Shown: positions 1 to 7,418, counted from the stretch's first letter. The stretch is DNA of 25,139 nt from Bacteroidales bacterium UBA4345 (GCA_002396385.1 DGTD01000021.1:1-25139), one strand, 5' to 3'. Made by a program: numbers and translations. Notes: a model not told the origin generated them from the letters alone.

Positions 1-2
1 CT

Positions 3-896
3 AAGACTAACAACAGCAAATGGTCAGAGGCTGCAACAGCAACCCGCAACCACTTGTACAAGTCTTCAAACCCAAGCTCAGGTTTGTTCTCCGACTACAA
101 CAACTTCGACGGAACACCTAAGTCTGTGTCTTACAACAGCAATTCACAGAAATACATGTACGACGCAATGCGTTGCGCCATGAACTTCGGTATGGACTAC
201 TACCTGTTCGGTGTAGACAAAGACAGACAGGAAACAATGGCAAAACGCATCATCGACTTCTTTGAGAAAGACGGTTACCAGCACGCACGCTTCAACTGGG
301 ACGGTTCAGGTGCAGCCGAGACTTATACGTTGGGTGAGACCGGAGCCAACGCAGTTGCCTGCTACGCATTGTTGAACAACCCTTCATACACAAAGCAAGT
401 TGAAACCAACTTGAACAAAGCATGGAACGCAGGCCTCGCAACCGGTCAGTACCGCTACTACGATGGTTTGGTTCACTACCTCTCTATGCTCCACCTCTGC
501 GGCAGCTTCAAGATTTGGAAGCCAGCTCCAGATGTTAAGAGCAAGGAAGTTGAAGACGAGTATCAAGGCGTTAAGTATAACAAGGACACCACCATCGTGG
601 CATTCGAAGACTGTCAGCTCTACAATGTTAAGATTACTGTCAACCACGCAAATGTTGCCAACAGTGTTGCAGCAACCCAAGGCGTACAGTTGACTCCTAA
701 TCCAAACGATGGAAGCTTCACCCTCGTAAGCAGCGAGGAGATTACAGAAGTTGAAATTGTAAATGCGGTTGGTCAAACCGTATATCGTGAATTCGGCAAC
801 AACAACTTAAACACCAACCTACCTGCAGGTATCTATATCCTTAAAGCATACACCGCATCAGGTGAATGCACCATAAAGAAACTGCAAGTTAGGTAA
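3..896 (+). CDS. Glycoside hydrolase family 8 enzyme, C-terminal part, with type IX secretion sorting domain (5' end outside window)
   Basis: The reading frame is open from the first full codon at base 3, so the gene begins upstream of the window; the TTG at 54 is internal. The first ~175 codons resemble the C-terminal half of GH8 enzymes (endo-xylanase, reducing-end xylanase or endoglucanase type): a YDAMRCAMNFGMDYYLFG stretch, an FDG segment before it, and the closing GQYRYYDGL...LHLCGSFKIWKP signature. GH8 enzymes use an (alpha/alpha)6 barrel to cut beta-1,4-linked glycans; the substrate cannot be told from this fragment. The last ~75 residues (PNPNDGSFTL..., AGIYILKA..., KKLQVR end) form a typical type A C-terminal sorting domain, so the enzyme is probably exported by the type IX system and released or anchored at the cell surface. 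The catalytic proton-donor Glu would lie upstream of the window. A terminator follows 28 bases after the stop. Confidence 0.85.
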   Translation, partial: KTNNSKWSEAATATRNHLYKSSNPSSGLFSDYNNFDGTPKSVSYNSNSQKYMYDAMRCAMNFGMDYYLFGVDKDRQETMAKRIIDFFEKDGYQHARFNWDGSGAAETYTLGETGANAVACYALLNNPSYTKQVETNLNKAWNAGLATGQYRYYDGLVHYLSMLHLCGSFKIWKPAPDVKSKEVEDEYQGVKYNKDTTIVAFEDCQLYNVKITVNHANVANSVAATQGVQLTPNPNDGSFTLVSSEEITEVEIVNAVGQTVYREFGNNNLNTNLPAGIYILKAYTASGECTIKKLQVR

Positions 897-924
897 AGCA
901 CTAATACATATTTATTAGATTGGG

Positions 925-958
925 AACAGCGGCAAGTGATTGTCGCTGTTTTCCTTTT
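925..958 (+). terminator. Rho-independent terminator after the GH8 gene
   Basis: An 11-bp stem (925-935 with 940-950, one G-T wobble) closes a GTGA tetraloop and is followed by TTCCTTTTAT. It lies 28 bases after the stop codon. Confidence 0.85.
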
Positions 959-1046
959 ATAGAAAGCAACTATAAACGTTAACCACACTCAATTATTATA
1001 TAGAAAAATAGAAATTTGAAAAGATTGCATTTTTTTGTCAATATAT

Positions 1047-1077
1047 TTTGTGTTTTCAAAATATATTAGCAACTTTG
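1047..1077 (+). promoter_or_regulatory. Putative Bacteroidetes-type promoter (TTTG / CAACTTTG)
   Basis: TTTG at 1047-1050 is followed after 19 nt by CAACTTTG at 1070-1077, one base away from TAnnTTTG. The same 19-nt spacing is seen at three other promoters in this window. Transcription would start near 1083, about 40 nt before the terminator at 1124 and about 165 nt before the next gene. Inferred from pattern only. Confidence 0.5.
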
Positions 1078-1082
1078 CAATG

Positions 1083-1158
1083 CAAACAAAACAGATAGAT
1101 TTTTCATAGTTAAGGTTATGTTGAAAAGGGACGTTGTGAAACGTCCCTTTTCTTTTTT
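1083..1158 (+). ncRNA. Possible short RNA or attenuated leader between a promoter and a strong terminator
   Basis: The stretch from the predicted start near 1083 to the end of the T tract at about 1157 is ~75 nt and ends in a perfect 12-bp terminator hairpin. No convincing protein is encoded: the ATG at 1118 only reads through the hairpin. It could be a stand-alone small RNA, or a leader whose terminator limits transcription of the downstream metallophosphoesterase gene. No known RNA family was recognised. Confidence 0.3.
1124..1158 (+). terminator. Strong rho-independent terminator inside the intergenic region
   Basis: A perfect 12-bp stem (1124-1135 with 1140-1151) closes a GTGA tetraloop and runs into TTTTCTTTTTTG. 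It sits ~90 nt before the start of the metallophosphoesterase gene, not directly after a gene. Confidence 0.8.
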
Positions 1159-1248
1159 GTTTTAAATGTCTGGAAGCGTCCCATAGAAAGAAGAAAATCG
1201 GTAATTTTACAGACCCGACAAGAAACAGGACTAAAACTATAGATTAAA

Positions 1249-2871
1249 ATGACGAAACAGCACCTCCATCTGCTAGTATGCGGACTGGCATTAAGTTTGT
1301 TTGGCTGTAAGACGCTCCAAAAGGCTATACCTGCAGGCAAAGAGAAAAGCATCGTGGTTCTGTATGAGAACGACGTCCACTGCGCCACCGAGAACTATGC
1401 GAAACTGGCAGGCTTGCGCGATGCTGTAGCCGACACGGCATACGTAGCACTGGTTTCGAGCGGCGACTATCTGCAAGGCGGGACCGCAGGCGCCATATCG
1501 ACCGGCCAATACGTGATAGACGTGATGAAAGAATGCGGCTACGACGCCGTCACGATTGGCAACCATGAGTTTGACTACAAAATGCCGCGTATGATAGAGT
1601 TGCTCCGCCAACTGGGCACCACCCCCCTCACAACCAACCACCCCTACAGTCATATGCAATCAGGCAACATCGGCCAACCGCCACCCGTTACCTGTGTGAA
1701 CCTGCGCGACAGCAAAAACAACAAGGCACTCTACAGACCCTATATTTTAAAACAACTAGGGAACAAAAAGATTGCATTTGTGGGTGCCACTACCCCAACG
1801 GCCAGAAAAACCGAGGAATATGCGTTCGTAGACAAAGACTACAACGAGCTGTACAACCTCAGCCCCGACAGCCTTACTGACCTCATACAGAAGGCTGTAA
1901 ACAATGCAAGGCAGGCAGGAGCCGACTATGTGGTGCTGTTGGCCCACCTGGGCGAAGAAAGAAACGAATTCAACTCCGACTCGCACAGCATCGCCCGCCA
2001 AACTACAGGTATTGATGTCGTTCTTGACGGCCACACGCATTCTGAGATTATTGGCGATACGGTGCACAACAAAACCGGCCAAACCGTAGTAATATCGCAA
2101 ACCGGCACCAAACTGAAGAACATAGGAAAATTGGTCATTACTCCTGACGGGACAATCACCACCGAACTGGTACCGACCTCCCAACTAACAAGAGAAAACG
2201 AGAAAGTAAAACGGGCTTACACCATCACCTGTGAAAAGAGCAGGAACTTCACAGAACAAGTAATAGGAGACAACGAGACGCTGTTGCTGGTTAGGGACAA
2301 CGGCAAAAAGGTCATCAGGCTAAGAGAGACCAATGCCGGTGATTTTGTAGCCGATGCAGTAATGGACTATTGTAAAAGTGACATTACTATGGTGAACGCC
2401 GGCAGCATACGAACCAATCTGCCTTCGGGAGAAGTAACCAATGGGGGAATATTGGATCTGGCACCCTACGACAACCGCCTGACCGTCGTGGAAGAGACAG
2501 GAGCGAAAATAGTAGAGCTTCTTACCGCCTGCATCCAGTCGCTCCCCAACGCCGACGGAGATTTTCCACAAGTGGCGGGCCTTAGATTTGAAATTGACGG
2601 TACAAACCACACCATAAGCAATGTTATGGTGAAGAACAAGTCGACCCGTCAATACGAACCGATAAAGCCAGACCAGCTATACACCATCGGTACGACCGAC
2701 TATACCGTAAAGGGAGGCGGATTTAAAGGCCTACTGCGCCACAGCAAAATAGTAAGGGAAGATAACAAAACAATGAGCGACATGGTTGCGCTATACCTAA
2801 AATATACGCTAAAAGGGCACATTGGGAAAGAATATGCCGAACCACAGGGTAGAATAAACCTCAAATACTAA
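1249..2871 (+). CDS. 5'-nucleotidase / UshA-type metallophosphoesterase lipoprotein
   Basis: The 540-residue protein has a lipoprotein signal ending LSLFGC (Cys20), then a calcineurin-like metallophosphoesterase domain with all the metal ligands visible: D42 and H44 in NDVH, D73 in SSGDYLQGG, N105-H106 in IGNHEFDY, H233 in LLAHLGEE, and H262/H264 in DGHTH. A 5'-nucleotidase C-terminal domain follows (about 335-530: NAGDFVAD, MVNAGSIRTNLPSG, GTTDYTVKGGG). The family hydrolyses extracytoplasmic nucleotides, 2',3'-cyclic nucleotides or related phosphate esters, so a role in nucleoside or phosphate salvage at the envelope is likely; the exact substrate is not readable. The start at 1249 gives a proper signal peptide. 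The gene stands alone: a terminator precedes it by ~90 nt and another starts one base after its stop. Confidence 0.92.
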   Translation: MTKQHLHLLVCGLALSLFGCKTLQKAIPAGKEKSIVVLYENDVHCATENYAKLAGLRDAVADTAYVALVSSGDYLQGGTAGAISTGQYVIDVMKECGYDAVTIGNHEFDYKMPRMIELLRQLGTTPLTTNHPYSHMQSGNIGQPPPVTCVNLRDSKNNKALYRPYILKQLGNKKIAFVGATTPTARKTEEYAFVDKDYNELYNLSPDSLTDLIQKAVNNARQAGADYVVLLAHLGEERNEFNSDSHSIARQTTGIDVVLDGHTHSEIIGDTVHNKTGQTVVISQTGTKLKNIGKLVITPDGTITTELVPTSQLTRENEKVKRAYTITCEKSRNFTEQVIGDNETLLLVRDNGKKVIRLRETNAGDFVADAVMDYCKSDITMVNAGSIRTNLPSGEVTNGGILDLAPYDNRLTVVEETGAKIVELLTACIQSLPNADGDFPQVAGLRFEIDGTNHTISNVMVKNKSTRQYEPIKPDQLYTIGTTDYTVKGGGFKGLLRHSKIVREDNKTMSDMVALYLKYTLKGHIGKEYAEPQGRINLKY

Positions 2872-2903
2872 ACAAAAGCCTCGATTCGTCGAGGCTTTTG
2901 TTT
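2872..2903 (+). terminator. Rho-independent terminator after the metallophosphoesterase gene
   Basis: A perfect 13-bp stem (2872-2884 with 2889-2901) with a TTCG tetraloop ends in its own T run. It begins immediately after the TAA stop. Confidence 0.9.
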
Positions 2904-2956
2904 CATTTCTCCTTCATTTACACTATACTTGCAATAGAACATAACAAGAACGAGAT

Positions 2957-3760
2957 ATGAGAAGACTTTGCGCCCTACTTGCTATAATAGCGCTGTTGTT
3001 ACCATTTGGAATGGAGACAGAAGCACAAAACCAGAGTAAGCCGTTACTAATAACACCGACTGGCAACTATTTAATAGCAGGAACATTCTCCCAACCATTC
3101 AAGGAAATCAAATACATAAAACGAACCGACAATGGAGAACTATTGCTAATGCGGAAAAACTATGCAAAGCCAATAGCAAAAATAACAACAGACAAAGGTG
3201 TTTTACGTTTCGAGAAGTCATTTCAAGAATACCATGATGAAAATAAAATCTTGCGATACTATTACGGTAGAGAGATTGTAGATTGCTTTGATTTGAATAA
3301 TTGGAAGATTGAAGGACTGAATAGAGGTGAAAAAAGCGTAACCATCAGCATATACGACTACAAAACCAACCAACTAACCAGCCAAACGACCTACAACATA
3401 AAGGGAATAGAACAACAACCCATCTACACTGCAGAAGTTCACTATACTGATGTAAACGGAAAAGAACAAGCAATAAAAGGCACTCCACTATCGTCCTTGG
3501 AAGTTAATTACAGCAAGCCGATGAAAGTTGTTGTCAACAACGGCTGGGACAAATTTTTCAAAGTTGACAGTTATGAACTCTTTTTTTACGACTCTATGGG
3601 ATGCACAAAAGATCCAACTATAGAAGGAGACCTCCTTGAAAATAGGACCATAAAGAGGATAGAAGAAATGCAGCCGGGAAAAACCATTGTCTTGCGGAAC
3701 GTATTTTTCACAAAAGACGGCAAACAATACAAAGCACTTGATGTTCAAATCACAAAATAA
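2957..3760 (+). CDS. Exported protein of unknown function
   Basis: The 267-residue product starts with MRRLCALLAIIALLLPFG, a clear signal peptide, with likely cleavage near residues 21-24 (METEAQ). There is no lipobox Cys, so it is probably periplasmic or outer-membrane associated. The mature part is rich in beta-strand-like alternation and Lys/Tyr/Asn, with no motif I recognise. The start is favoured by the signal peptide; a weak -7 box (TATACTTG, 2924-2931) lies 25 nt upstream. The coding sequence is visibly more A/T-rich than its neighbours on both sides. It is followed by a terminator shared with the convergent dehydrogenase gene, so it is probably monocistronic. Confidence 0.8.
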   Translation: MRRLCALLAIIALLLPFGMETEAQNQSKPLLITPTGNYLIAGTFSQPFKEIKYIKRTDNGELLLMRKNYAKPIAKITTDKGVLRFEKSFQEYHDENKILRYYYGREIVDCFDLNNWKIEGLNRGEKSVTISIYDYKTNQLTSQTTYNIKGIEQQPIYTAEVHYTDVNGKEQAIKGTPLSSLEVNYSKPMKVVVNNGWDKFFKVDSYELFFYDSMGCTKDPTIEGDLLENRTIKRIEEMQPGKTIVLRNVFFTKDGKQYKALDVQITK

Positions 3761-3789
3761 GGAGAGGAGACAAAAAATCTCACAGCATA

Positions 3790-3831
3790 AAAAACCGCAC
3801 AACAGGAAGCAAAGCCTATTGTGCGGTTTTT
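3790..3831. terminator. Bidirectional terminator between convergent genes
   Basis: AAAAACCGCACAA (3790-3802) pairs perfectly with TTGTGCGGTTTTT (3819-3831), with three further pairs inside (AGG/CCT). A-runs and T-runs on both flanks let it work for the exported protein gene on the plus strand and the dehydrogenase gene on the minus strand. Confidence 0.88.
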
Positions 3832-3853
3832 ATTATTCGTGGGAATGCGCTAA

Positions 3854-4597
3854 TTAGTACGGAGCAGCAACACTTTCAGCCTTAGCCACTGCATCGGCAA
3901 GCGACATGCCGGCATAGTCTTGCGCCGAGAAGATACGTCCACACTTCTTATCGTTAGCAAAAGCACCAACAAGAACACCCGGAATGGCACTTTCAGGAGA
4001 GTTTGGCGCCTTAGGACCACCAAGGTCGGTACGGCACCACCCTGGATCGGCAAGGTTGATCATAACATCGGAGCCATTCAACTTAGAGCCCAAATCGATA
4101 GTGATTTTGTCGAGCGCAGCCTTACTAGCAGAATAACCCGCCTGTTCAGGTTCGAGACGGATGCCACTGGTAGTGTTAACGATGCGACCGAAACCGCGTT
4201 TCTGCATCATCGGCAGGAAGTGGTAGCAAATCATGGCAGGAGCCATCGTGTTAATCTTATAGCTGACCAAATAGTCGCTCATAGGCGTATTGTAGAACTC
4301 GGTGCGGTAGGCAATCTGCAAACCGGCATTGTTCAGCACAATGTCGATTTGTACGCCCAGTTTGTCAACTTCAGCCAACATAGTAGCCACCTGGTCTAAC
4401 TCTGAGAGTTCGGCAGCAACAGCGTAAGCTTGCACACCAAGCGCCTTCACTTCGTCAACAACTTTCTGCGAATGTTCCATACTACGGCTATGGATAACAA
4501 GGTTGCAACCCTGCTTAGCCATGAACAAAGCGCTCAAATAGCCGATACCGCGACTTGCGCCGGTAATCAGCGCCCATTTTCCTTTAACGTCGATCAT
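3854..4597 (-). CDS. Short-chain dehydrogenase/reductase (SDR family)
   Basis: The 247-residue protein is a classical SDR: the TGASRGIG dinucleotide-binding motif at residues 12-19, NNAG at 89-92, catalytic S144 in NTTSG, and Y155/K159 in YSASK. After the active site comes the usual PGWCRT segment. These enzymes reduce carbonyls or oxidise alcohols with NAD(P)(H) in the cytosol; the substrate is not predictable here. Length and motif spacing are normal and the protein appears intact. The start at 4597 sits ~22 nt downstream of a perfect TAAATTTG box on the minus strand. It is monocistronic and convergent with the gene to its left. Confidence 0.92.
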   Translation of the reverse strand: MIDVKGKWALITGASRGIGYLSALFMAKQGCNLVIHSRSMEHSQKVVDEVKALGVQAYAVAAELSELDQVATMLAEVDKLGVQIDIVLNNAGLQIAYRTEFYNTPMSDYLVSYKINTMAPAMICYHFLPMMQKRGFGRIVNTTSGIRLEPEQAGYSASKAALDKITIDLGSKLNGSDVMINLADPGWCRTDLGGPKAPNSPESAIPGVLVGAFANDKKCGRIFSAQDYAGMSLADAVAKAESVAAPY

Positions 4598-4619
4598 AAA
4601 TTTAATTATAGGTGTAAAA

Positions 4620-4647
4620 CAAATTTAGTGAGCACGAAATTAGCAAA
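4620..4647 (-). promoter_or_regulatory. Putative promoter of the SDR gene
   Basis: On the minus strand TAAATTTG (4620-4627) matches TAnnTTTG exactly, with TTTG (4644-4647) 16 nt upstream, shorter than the 19 nt seen elsewhere. The ATG at 4597 would follow a leader of roughly 15 nt. Confidence 0.5.
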
Positions 4648-4736
4648 GTATTTTCGATTAAAGAAATAAGTTCAGCGTGAAAAAGCGGTTTTGTTAGGGA
4701 AAAAACGTATTTTAGCAGTTGAAAAACGAAACTCCT

Positions 4737-5141
4737 ATGGGTAGGAAGACATTATACAGCATATTAGCAGGCATCGCTTTAGCGGTATGCGTCCTGACTG
4801 GTTTCTGCGAGAAAGGGAACAGTCGGGGCGAGCATTTCGAGAGCCGTGTGCAGAACTGTATAGGTGCTTCCCTTTCAGACGACAGCCACCCCCAAAAGCA
4901 GGAAGGAGACGTGTCTGACGGCATTAGCCTGCCCCAGCAGGTATACAACACCGACCATAGGACCCGCACCCTCACCAGTTTTCCGCACGGAGGGCTTGAC
5001 AAACAGGCAAAGCATCATTTCCGACACAGTTGGAAATTTCTAACAATCTATAAACAATCTGCAAGACGCGAGTCTGCGCCATTTACCGCCAGTGCGCCAC
5101 GTTTCTATTATGTGATTGCGCTAAGGCGTATTGTGATTTGA
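4737..5141 (+). CDS. Small exported protein of unknown function
   Basis: From the ATG at 4737 the product is 134 residues: MGRK, then a hydrophobic segment of about 18 residues (LYSILAGIALAVCVLTGF), then a polar region rich in His, Ser, Arg and Gln with no recognisable domain, ending FYYVIALRRIVI. A TTG 18 nt upstream could extend it but adds a poor N-terminus. The hydrophobic N-terminus suggests a signal peptide or membrane anchor. The basic/aromatic C-terminal end resembles, from memory, the ends of small uncharacterised Bacteroidales proteins, but I cannot name a family. It is followed by a folded 211-nt stretch and then by a cytosolic unknown gene. Coding status is plausible but not certain. 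Confidence 0.5.
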   Translation: MGRKTLYSILAGIALAVCVLTGFCEKGNSRGEHFESRVQNCIGASLSDDSHPQKQEGDVSDGISLPQQVYNTDHRTRTLTSFPHGGLDKQAKHHFRHSWKFLTIYKQSARRESAPFTASAPRFYYVIALRRIVI

Positions 5142-5155
5142 ACCACCTAGACACA

Positions 5156-5329
5156 TGGCGTTCATTACGCCAATAAGCAGCTGGGGCAACGAACCCCGGG
5201 AATAACATTCCGCCAACAAACGCCACACACCCTAAATAGTCTTACAGATTTAGACGGGAAGTGGTGTGTACTGTTCTGCCCCAAAAAACTATTTAAAAGC
5301 AGACCCGCACGTATGCTGACAGCGTCTGC
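5156..5329 (+). promoter_or_regulatory. Highly folded leader upstream of the 5353 gene
   Basis: The 211 nt between the genes contain many complementary pairs: TGGCG (5156-5160) with CGCCA (5168-5172), or alternatively TGGCGTT (5156-5162) with AACGCCA (5219-5225); GGAAT/ATTCC around 5199-5211; CTAAAT/ATTTAG near 5232-5253, nested inside ACACACC/GGTGTGT; TGGGGCA (5182-5188) with TGCCCCA further down; and GCAGAC (5299-5304) with GTCTGC (5324-5329). Some pairs exclude each other, as in switchable leaders. No T tract and no known riboswitch core was recognised. Confidence 0.4.
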
Positions 5330-5352
5330 AAATCAACTAAATCACAATTGAA

Positions 5353-5757
5353 ATGGCAAAAATATCATCTATGAAAATGGGTGAGGCTGTAGCCTCACAC
5401 CCCAATATCAGTGTAAAAACATCGTTGTTCGGTCTGAAAAAGGACTTCGTCTACACACCAACCGGCAACAAACTGAAAGGATACGAACTGAACATAAAAG
5501 GCGACGGTTGCCGGATAGCGCACAACCTGATGACGGCAAAAACAGCGCAAGACCTCGACACCATGATTGAAAAAGGGGAACGTCTGATAGGAAACCCCAA
5601 CGGGAACGAACGTCTGGACATCGCACTATCGGCCGACAAACAATTTGTGGCACTACAACATTTCCGCTACGAGAATTACCTCTTCGTAGAACTCGGAGAG
5701 CCAAGATTCTTCGAAGGAGAAGAGGCCATTAAAGTAACAAAGTTGCTGGACGTATAA
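5353..5757 (+). CDS. Small cytosolic protein of unknown function
   Basis: The 134-residue product has no signal peptide or membrane segment and a balanced soluble composition. It begins MAKISSMKMGEAVASHP and ends KVTKLLDV. No motif or family was recognised. The start is supported by the A-rich upstream stretch and the lack of an in-frame earlier start that keeps a sensible N-terminus. A strong terminator begins 20 bases after the stop, so the gene ends its transcript. Upstream lies the folded leader described separately, which may control it. Confidence 0.75.
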   Translation: MAKISSMKMGEAVASHPNISVKTSLFGLKKDFVYTPTGNKLKGYELNIKGDGCRIAHNLMTAKTAQDLDTMIEKGERLIGNPNGNERLDIALSADKQFVALQHFRYENYLFVELGEPRFFEGEEAIKVTKLLDV

Positions 5758-5777
5758 TACGTTAACAGGTCATATAG

Positions 5778-5809
5778 AAAAGGAGGATTTTTTAAGTCCT
5801 CCTTTTTTT
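5778..5809 (+). terminator. Rho-independent terminator after the 5353 gene
   Basis: AAAAGGAGGA (5778-5787) pairs with TCCTCCTTTT (5797-5806), a 10-bp stem with a 9-nt loop, followed by more T to 5809. Confidence 0.9.
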
Positions 5810-5889
5810 CGTCTACCCTGAGCATCTACTTATGGGAAACTACCTACCTTAGAAAATACAAAGTATCCATTCATTAACAGAAAAAACCT

Positions 5890-5897
5890 TATCTTTG
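5890..5897 (+). promoter_or_regulatory. Putative -7 box of the 5921 gene
   Basis: TATCTTTG matches TAnnTTTG exactly and ends 23 nt before the ATG at 5921. No clear TTTG element lies upstream at the usual distance. Confidence 0.5.
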
Positions 5898-5920
5898 ATT
5901 GAACTAACAGACCGATAGAA

Positions 5921-6502
5921 ATGAAATACTACCGCTTTATTGCCTATGGGGGCGCCCGATACAACACAGACAAGGTGATAGGACTAATGATGAGCACCAA
6001 GCTGAAAGGTGCTGAAGAGCTTGTACGTGGAGGTAAAGTAACCCAAACACTACCAGAAGGCGTTACCGAACGACGCTGGTTCGGTTTACAGGGACAGTCG
6101 GCAAGCGGCGTGCTTATCGACGAACTGAAAAACGGGAACGTAGAGCTGTACTACCCCAACGATTTTGGCAACTACACCGACGCACTAACCATCTTCCTGC
6201 TGCTGATGACCTATGCACAACTTGACGTAAAAGTGCAGATTATAGCCCCCGACGGGACCATAACAGACAACCTGTTGACAGAAGAGGCGGCCGACGTTGA
6301 ACGACAGATGACCGACTGGCTGAAAAACCAAATGGTTGCACGATGCGGCCAGGCACGCAAAGAGGGGCAGGCCGAGCTAGAGGGTTTCCACTGTTCACTG
6401 ACTATTACCAGAGAAGAACTGGAAACCGACTATATGGGCGCAAGCGACGAGGAAACCGCCGCCCGACTTTTCGAGAAACTGACAGCACGTCAATGGCTGT
6501 AA
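5921..6502 (+). CDS. Cytosolic protein of unknown function
   Basis: The 193-residue product has no signal peptide or transmembrane segment. It opens MKYYRFIAYGGARYNTDK and has a hydrophobic segment at about 87-97 (ALTIFLLLMTYAQ) that looks like a buried helix rather than a membrane span, followed by an acidic C-terminal half. No family was recognised. A perfect -7 box lies just upstream. Its stop is only 4 nt from the stop of the convergent tautomerase gene, with no terminator hairpin between them. Confidence 0.78.
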   Translation: MKYYRFIAYGGARYNTDKVIGLMMSTKLKGAEELVRGGKVTQTLPEGVTERRWFGLQGQSASGVLIDELKNGNVELYYPNDFGNYTDALTIFLLLMTYAQLDVKVQIIAPDGTITDNLLTEEAADVERQMTDWLKNQMVARCGQARKEGQAELEGFHCSLTITREELETDYMGASDEETAARLFEKLTARQWL

Positions 6503-6506
6503 AGCC

Positions 6507-6731
6507 CTACATTTTGTACTTCGGCTCCACCAACAGGTGGTCGGTATCGCCATAAATCTCGTTATCGTAAACCTGCTTCCATTCCTCCTTATCGACAGGA
6601 ACAATAGCGACCGACACGCTACCCGGATTCGTACCAAAAGCCGCAAGAGCAGCCTCTTCGAGTTTCTTTGCAATTTCGGCAAGTTGTTCCTGCGACCTGC
6701 CCTTATAGCACTTAACAACAATGTGTGGCAT
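6507..6731 (-). CDS. 4-oxalocrotonate tautomerase family protein, PptA-like
   Basis: The 74-residue product starts MPHIVVKCYKGRS, so after removal of Met it has the catalytic N-terminal Pro that defines the tautomerase superfamily. The start at 6731 was chosen for this reason: longer in-frame versions bury the Pro. The MPHI-IKC opening, the SVSVAIVPV strand, the EEW segment and the closing PKYKM align by eye with E. coli PptA (MPHIDIKC ... KPGYSM). These small trimer- or dimer-forming enzymes interconvert keto and enol forms; the natural substrate of PptA-type members is uncertain. It lies 25 nt downstream of the CAP lipoprotein gene on the same strand and is probably co-transcribed with it. 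Confidence 0.82.
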   Translation of the reverse strand: MPHIVVKCYKGRSQEQLAEIAKKLEEAALAAFGTNPGSVSVAIVPVDKEEWKQVYDNEIYGDTDHLLVEPKYKM

Positions 6732-6756
6732 ATACAGTAATAAAATTAGCGTAATC

Positions 6757-7386
6757 TTAATAATTGTGTTTGGCGATGATGATGCTCCAATAATACCTGT
6801 ATTTTGAGTTCTTATTGTAAGCAAAGCCAATACCAATATCGTAACAATTGCTGGTCCAGTCGGTCATACCCAACAACGAGGTACGGTGTCCGGCCGACGC
6901 ATTATCGGCGCCTTTGTCGTAGATGAGTTGTTTAACGGTAGCCTCGCCAGTATTGTAACCAGCAGCAATATTCTCGAAATAGTTGGTTGTCTTGTCTGCG
7001 TACCATTTGGCAGGAATCTCGTATCCCGCCTTGTTCACATAGTAGTTGACACCATAGCCATTCAGGTCGGTATGGCTAAAATAATTGTTATTAGCCATAT
7101 CCTCGGCCTTAGCCTGCGCCACTTTGGCAAGTATCTCGTTCCACGTCAGCGTATCGCGTTTCTTCACACCCGAGAGGTCGACCCCCATAGCAGACGAATA
7201 AGCCGACGGATTTTTTCTGACCTTATTGATCAAGGCATAAGCCTTTTGAACCTCATCCGTTTGCGAGACCTCGCCACCATCGTCATGGATAATCGTTTTA
7301 CGGGGTTGTTCAGGTTCATCATTTTCCTCATCACACGCCGTAGTAAAGAAAGCCAAACCAGCAGCAAATAGAATCCATTTTTTCAT
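6757..7386 (-). CDS. CAP (SCP/PR1) domain lipoprotein
   Basis: From the ATG at 7386 the product is 209 residues with a lipoprotein signal (MKKWILFAAGLAFFTTAC, Cys18) and an acidic linker after the Cys, often seen on exported Bacteroidetes lipoproteins. Residues about 45-207 form a CAP domain: H105 in YFSHTDLNG, E138 in FENIAAG, H167 in SAGHRTSLLG, and the closing IGIGFAYN...IIIAKH strand pair. Bacterial CAP proteins are extracytoplasmic and mostly of unknown activity, with peptidase-like or lipid-binding roles proposed. An upstream in-frame ATG at 7452 would put extra residues before the signal peptide and is rejected. It is probably first in a two-gene operon with the tautomerase. Confidence 0.88.
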   Translation of the reverse strand: MKKWILFAAGLAFFTTACDEENDEPEQPRKTIIHDDGGEVSQTDEVQKAYALINKVRKNPSAYSSAMGVDLSGVKKRDTLTWNEILAKVAQAKAEDMANNNYFSHTDLNGYGVNYYVNKAGYEIPAKWYADKTTNYFENIAAGYNTGEATVKQLIYDKGADNASAGHRTSLLGMTDWTSNCYDIGIGFAYNKNSKYRYYWSIIIAKHNY

Positions 7387-7418
7387 AATTTCCTTGTAAT
7401 TTATTTGGTTAACGAATT

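Noticed and set aside
54..896. TTG at 54 as the start of the GH8 gene
   Set aside because: The frame is open to the window edge and the family's N-terminal half is missing, so the gene begins outside the window.
6732..6836. N-terminal extension of the tautomerase
   Set aside because: It would bury the catalytic N-terminal Pro and overlap the CAP lipoprotein gene.
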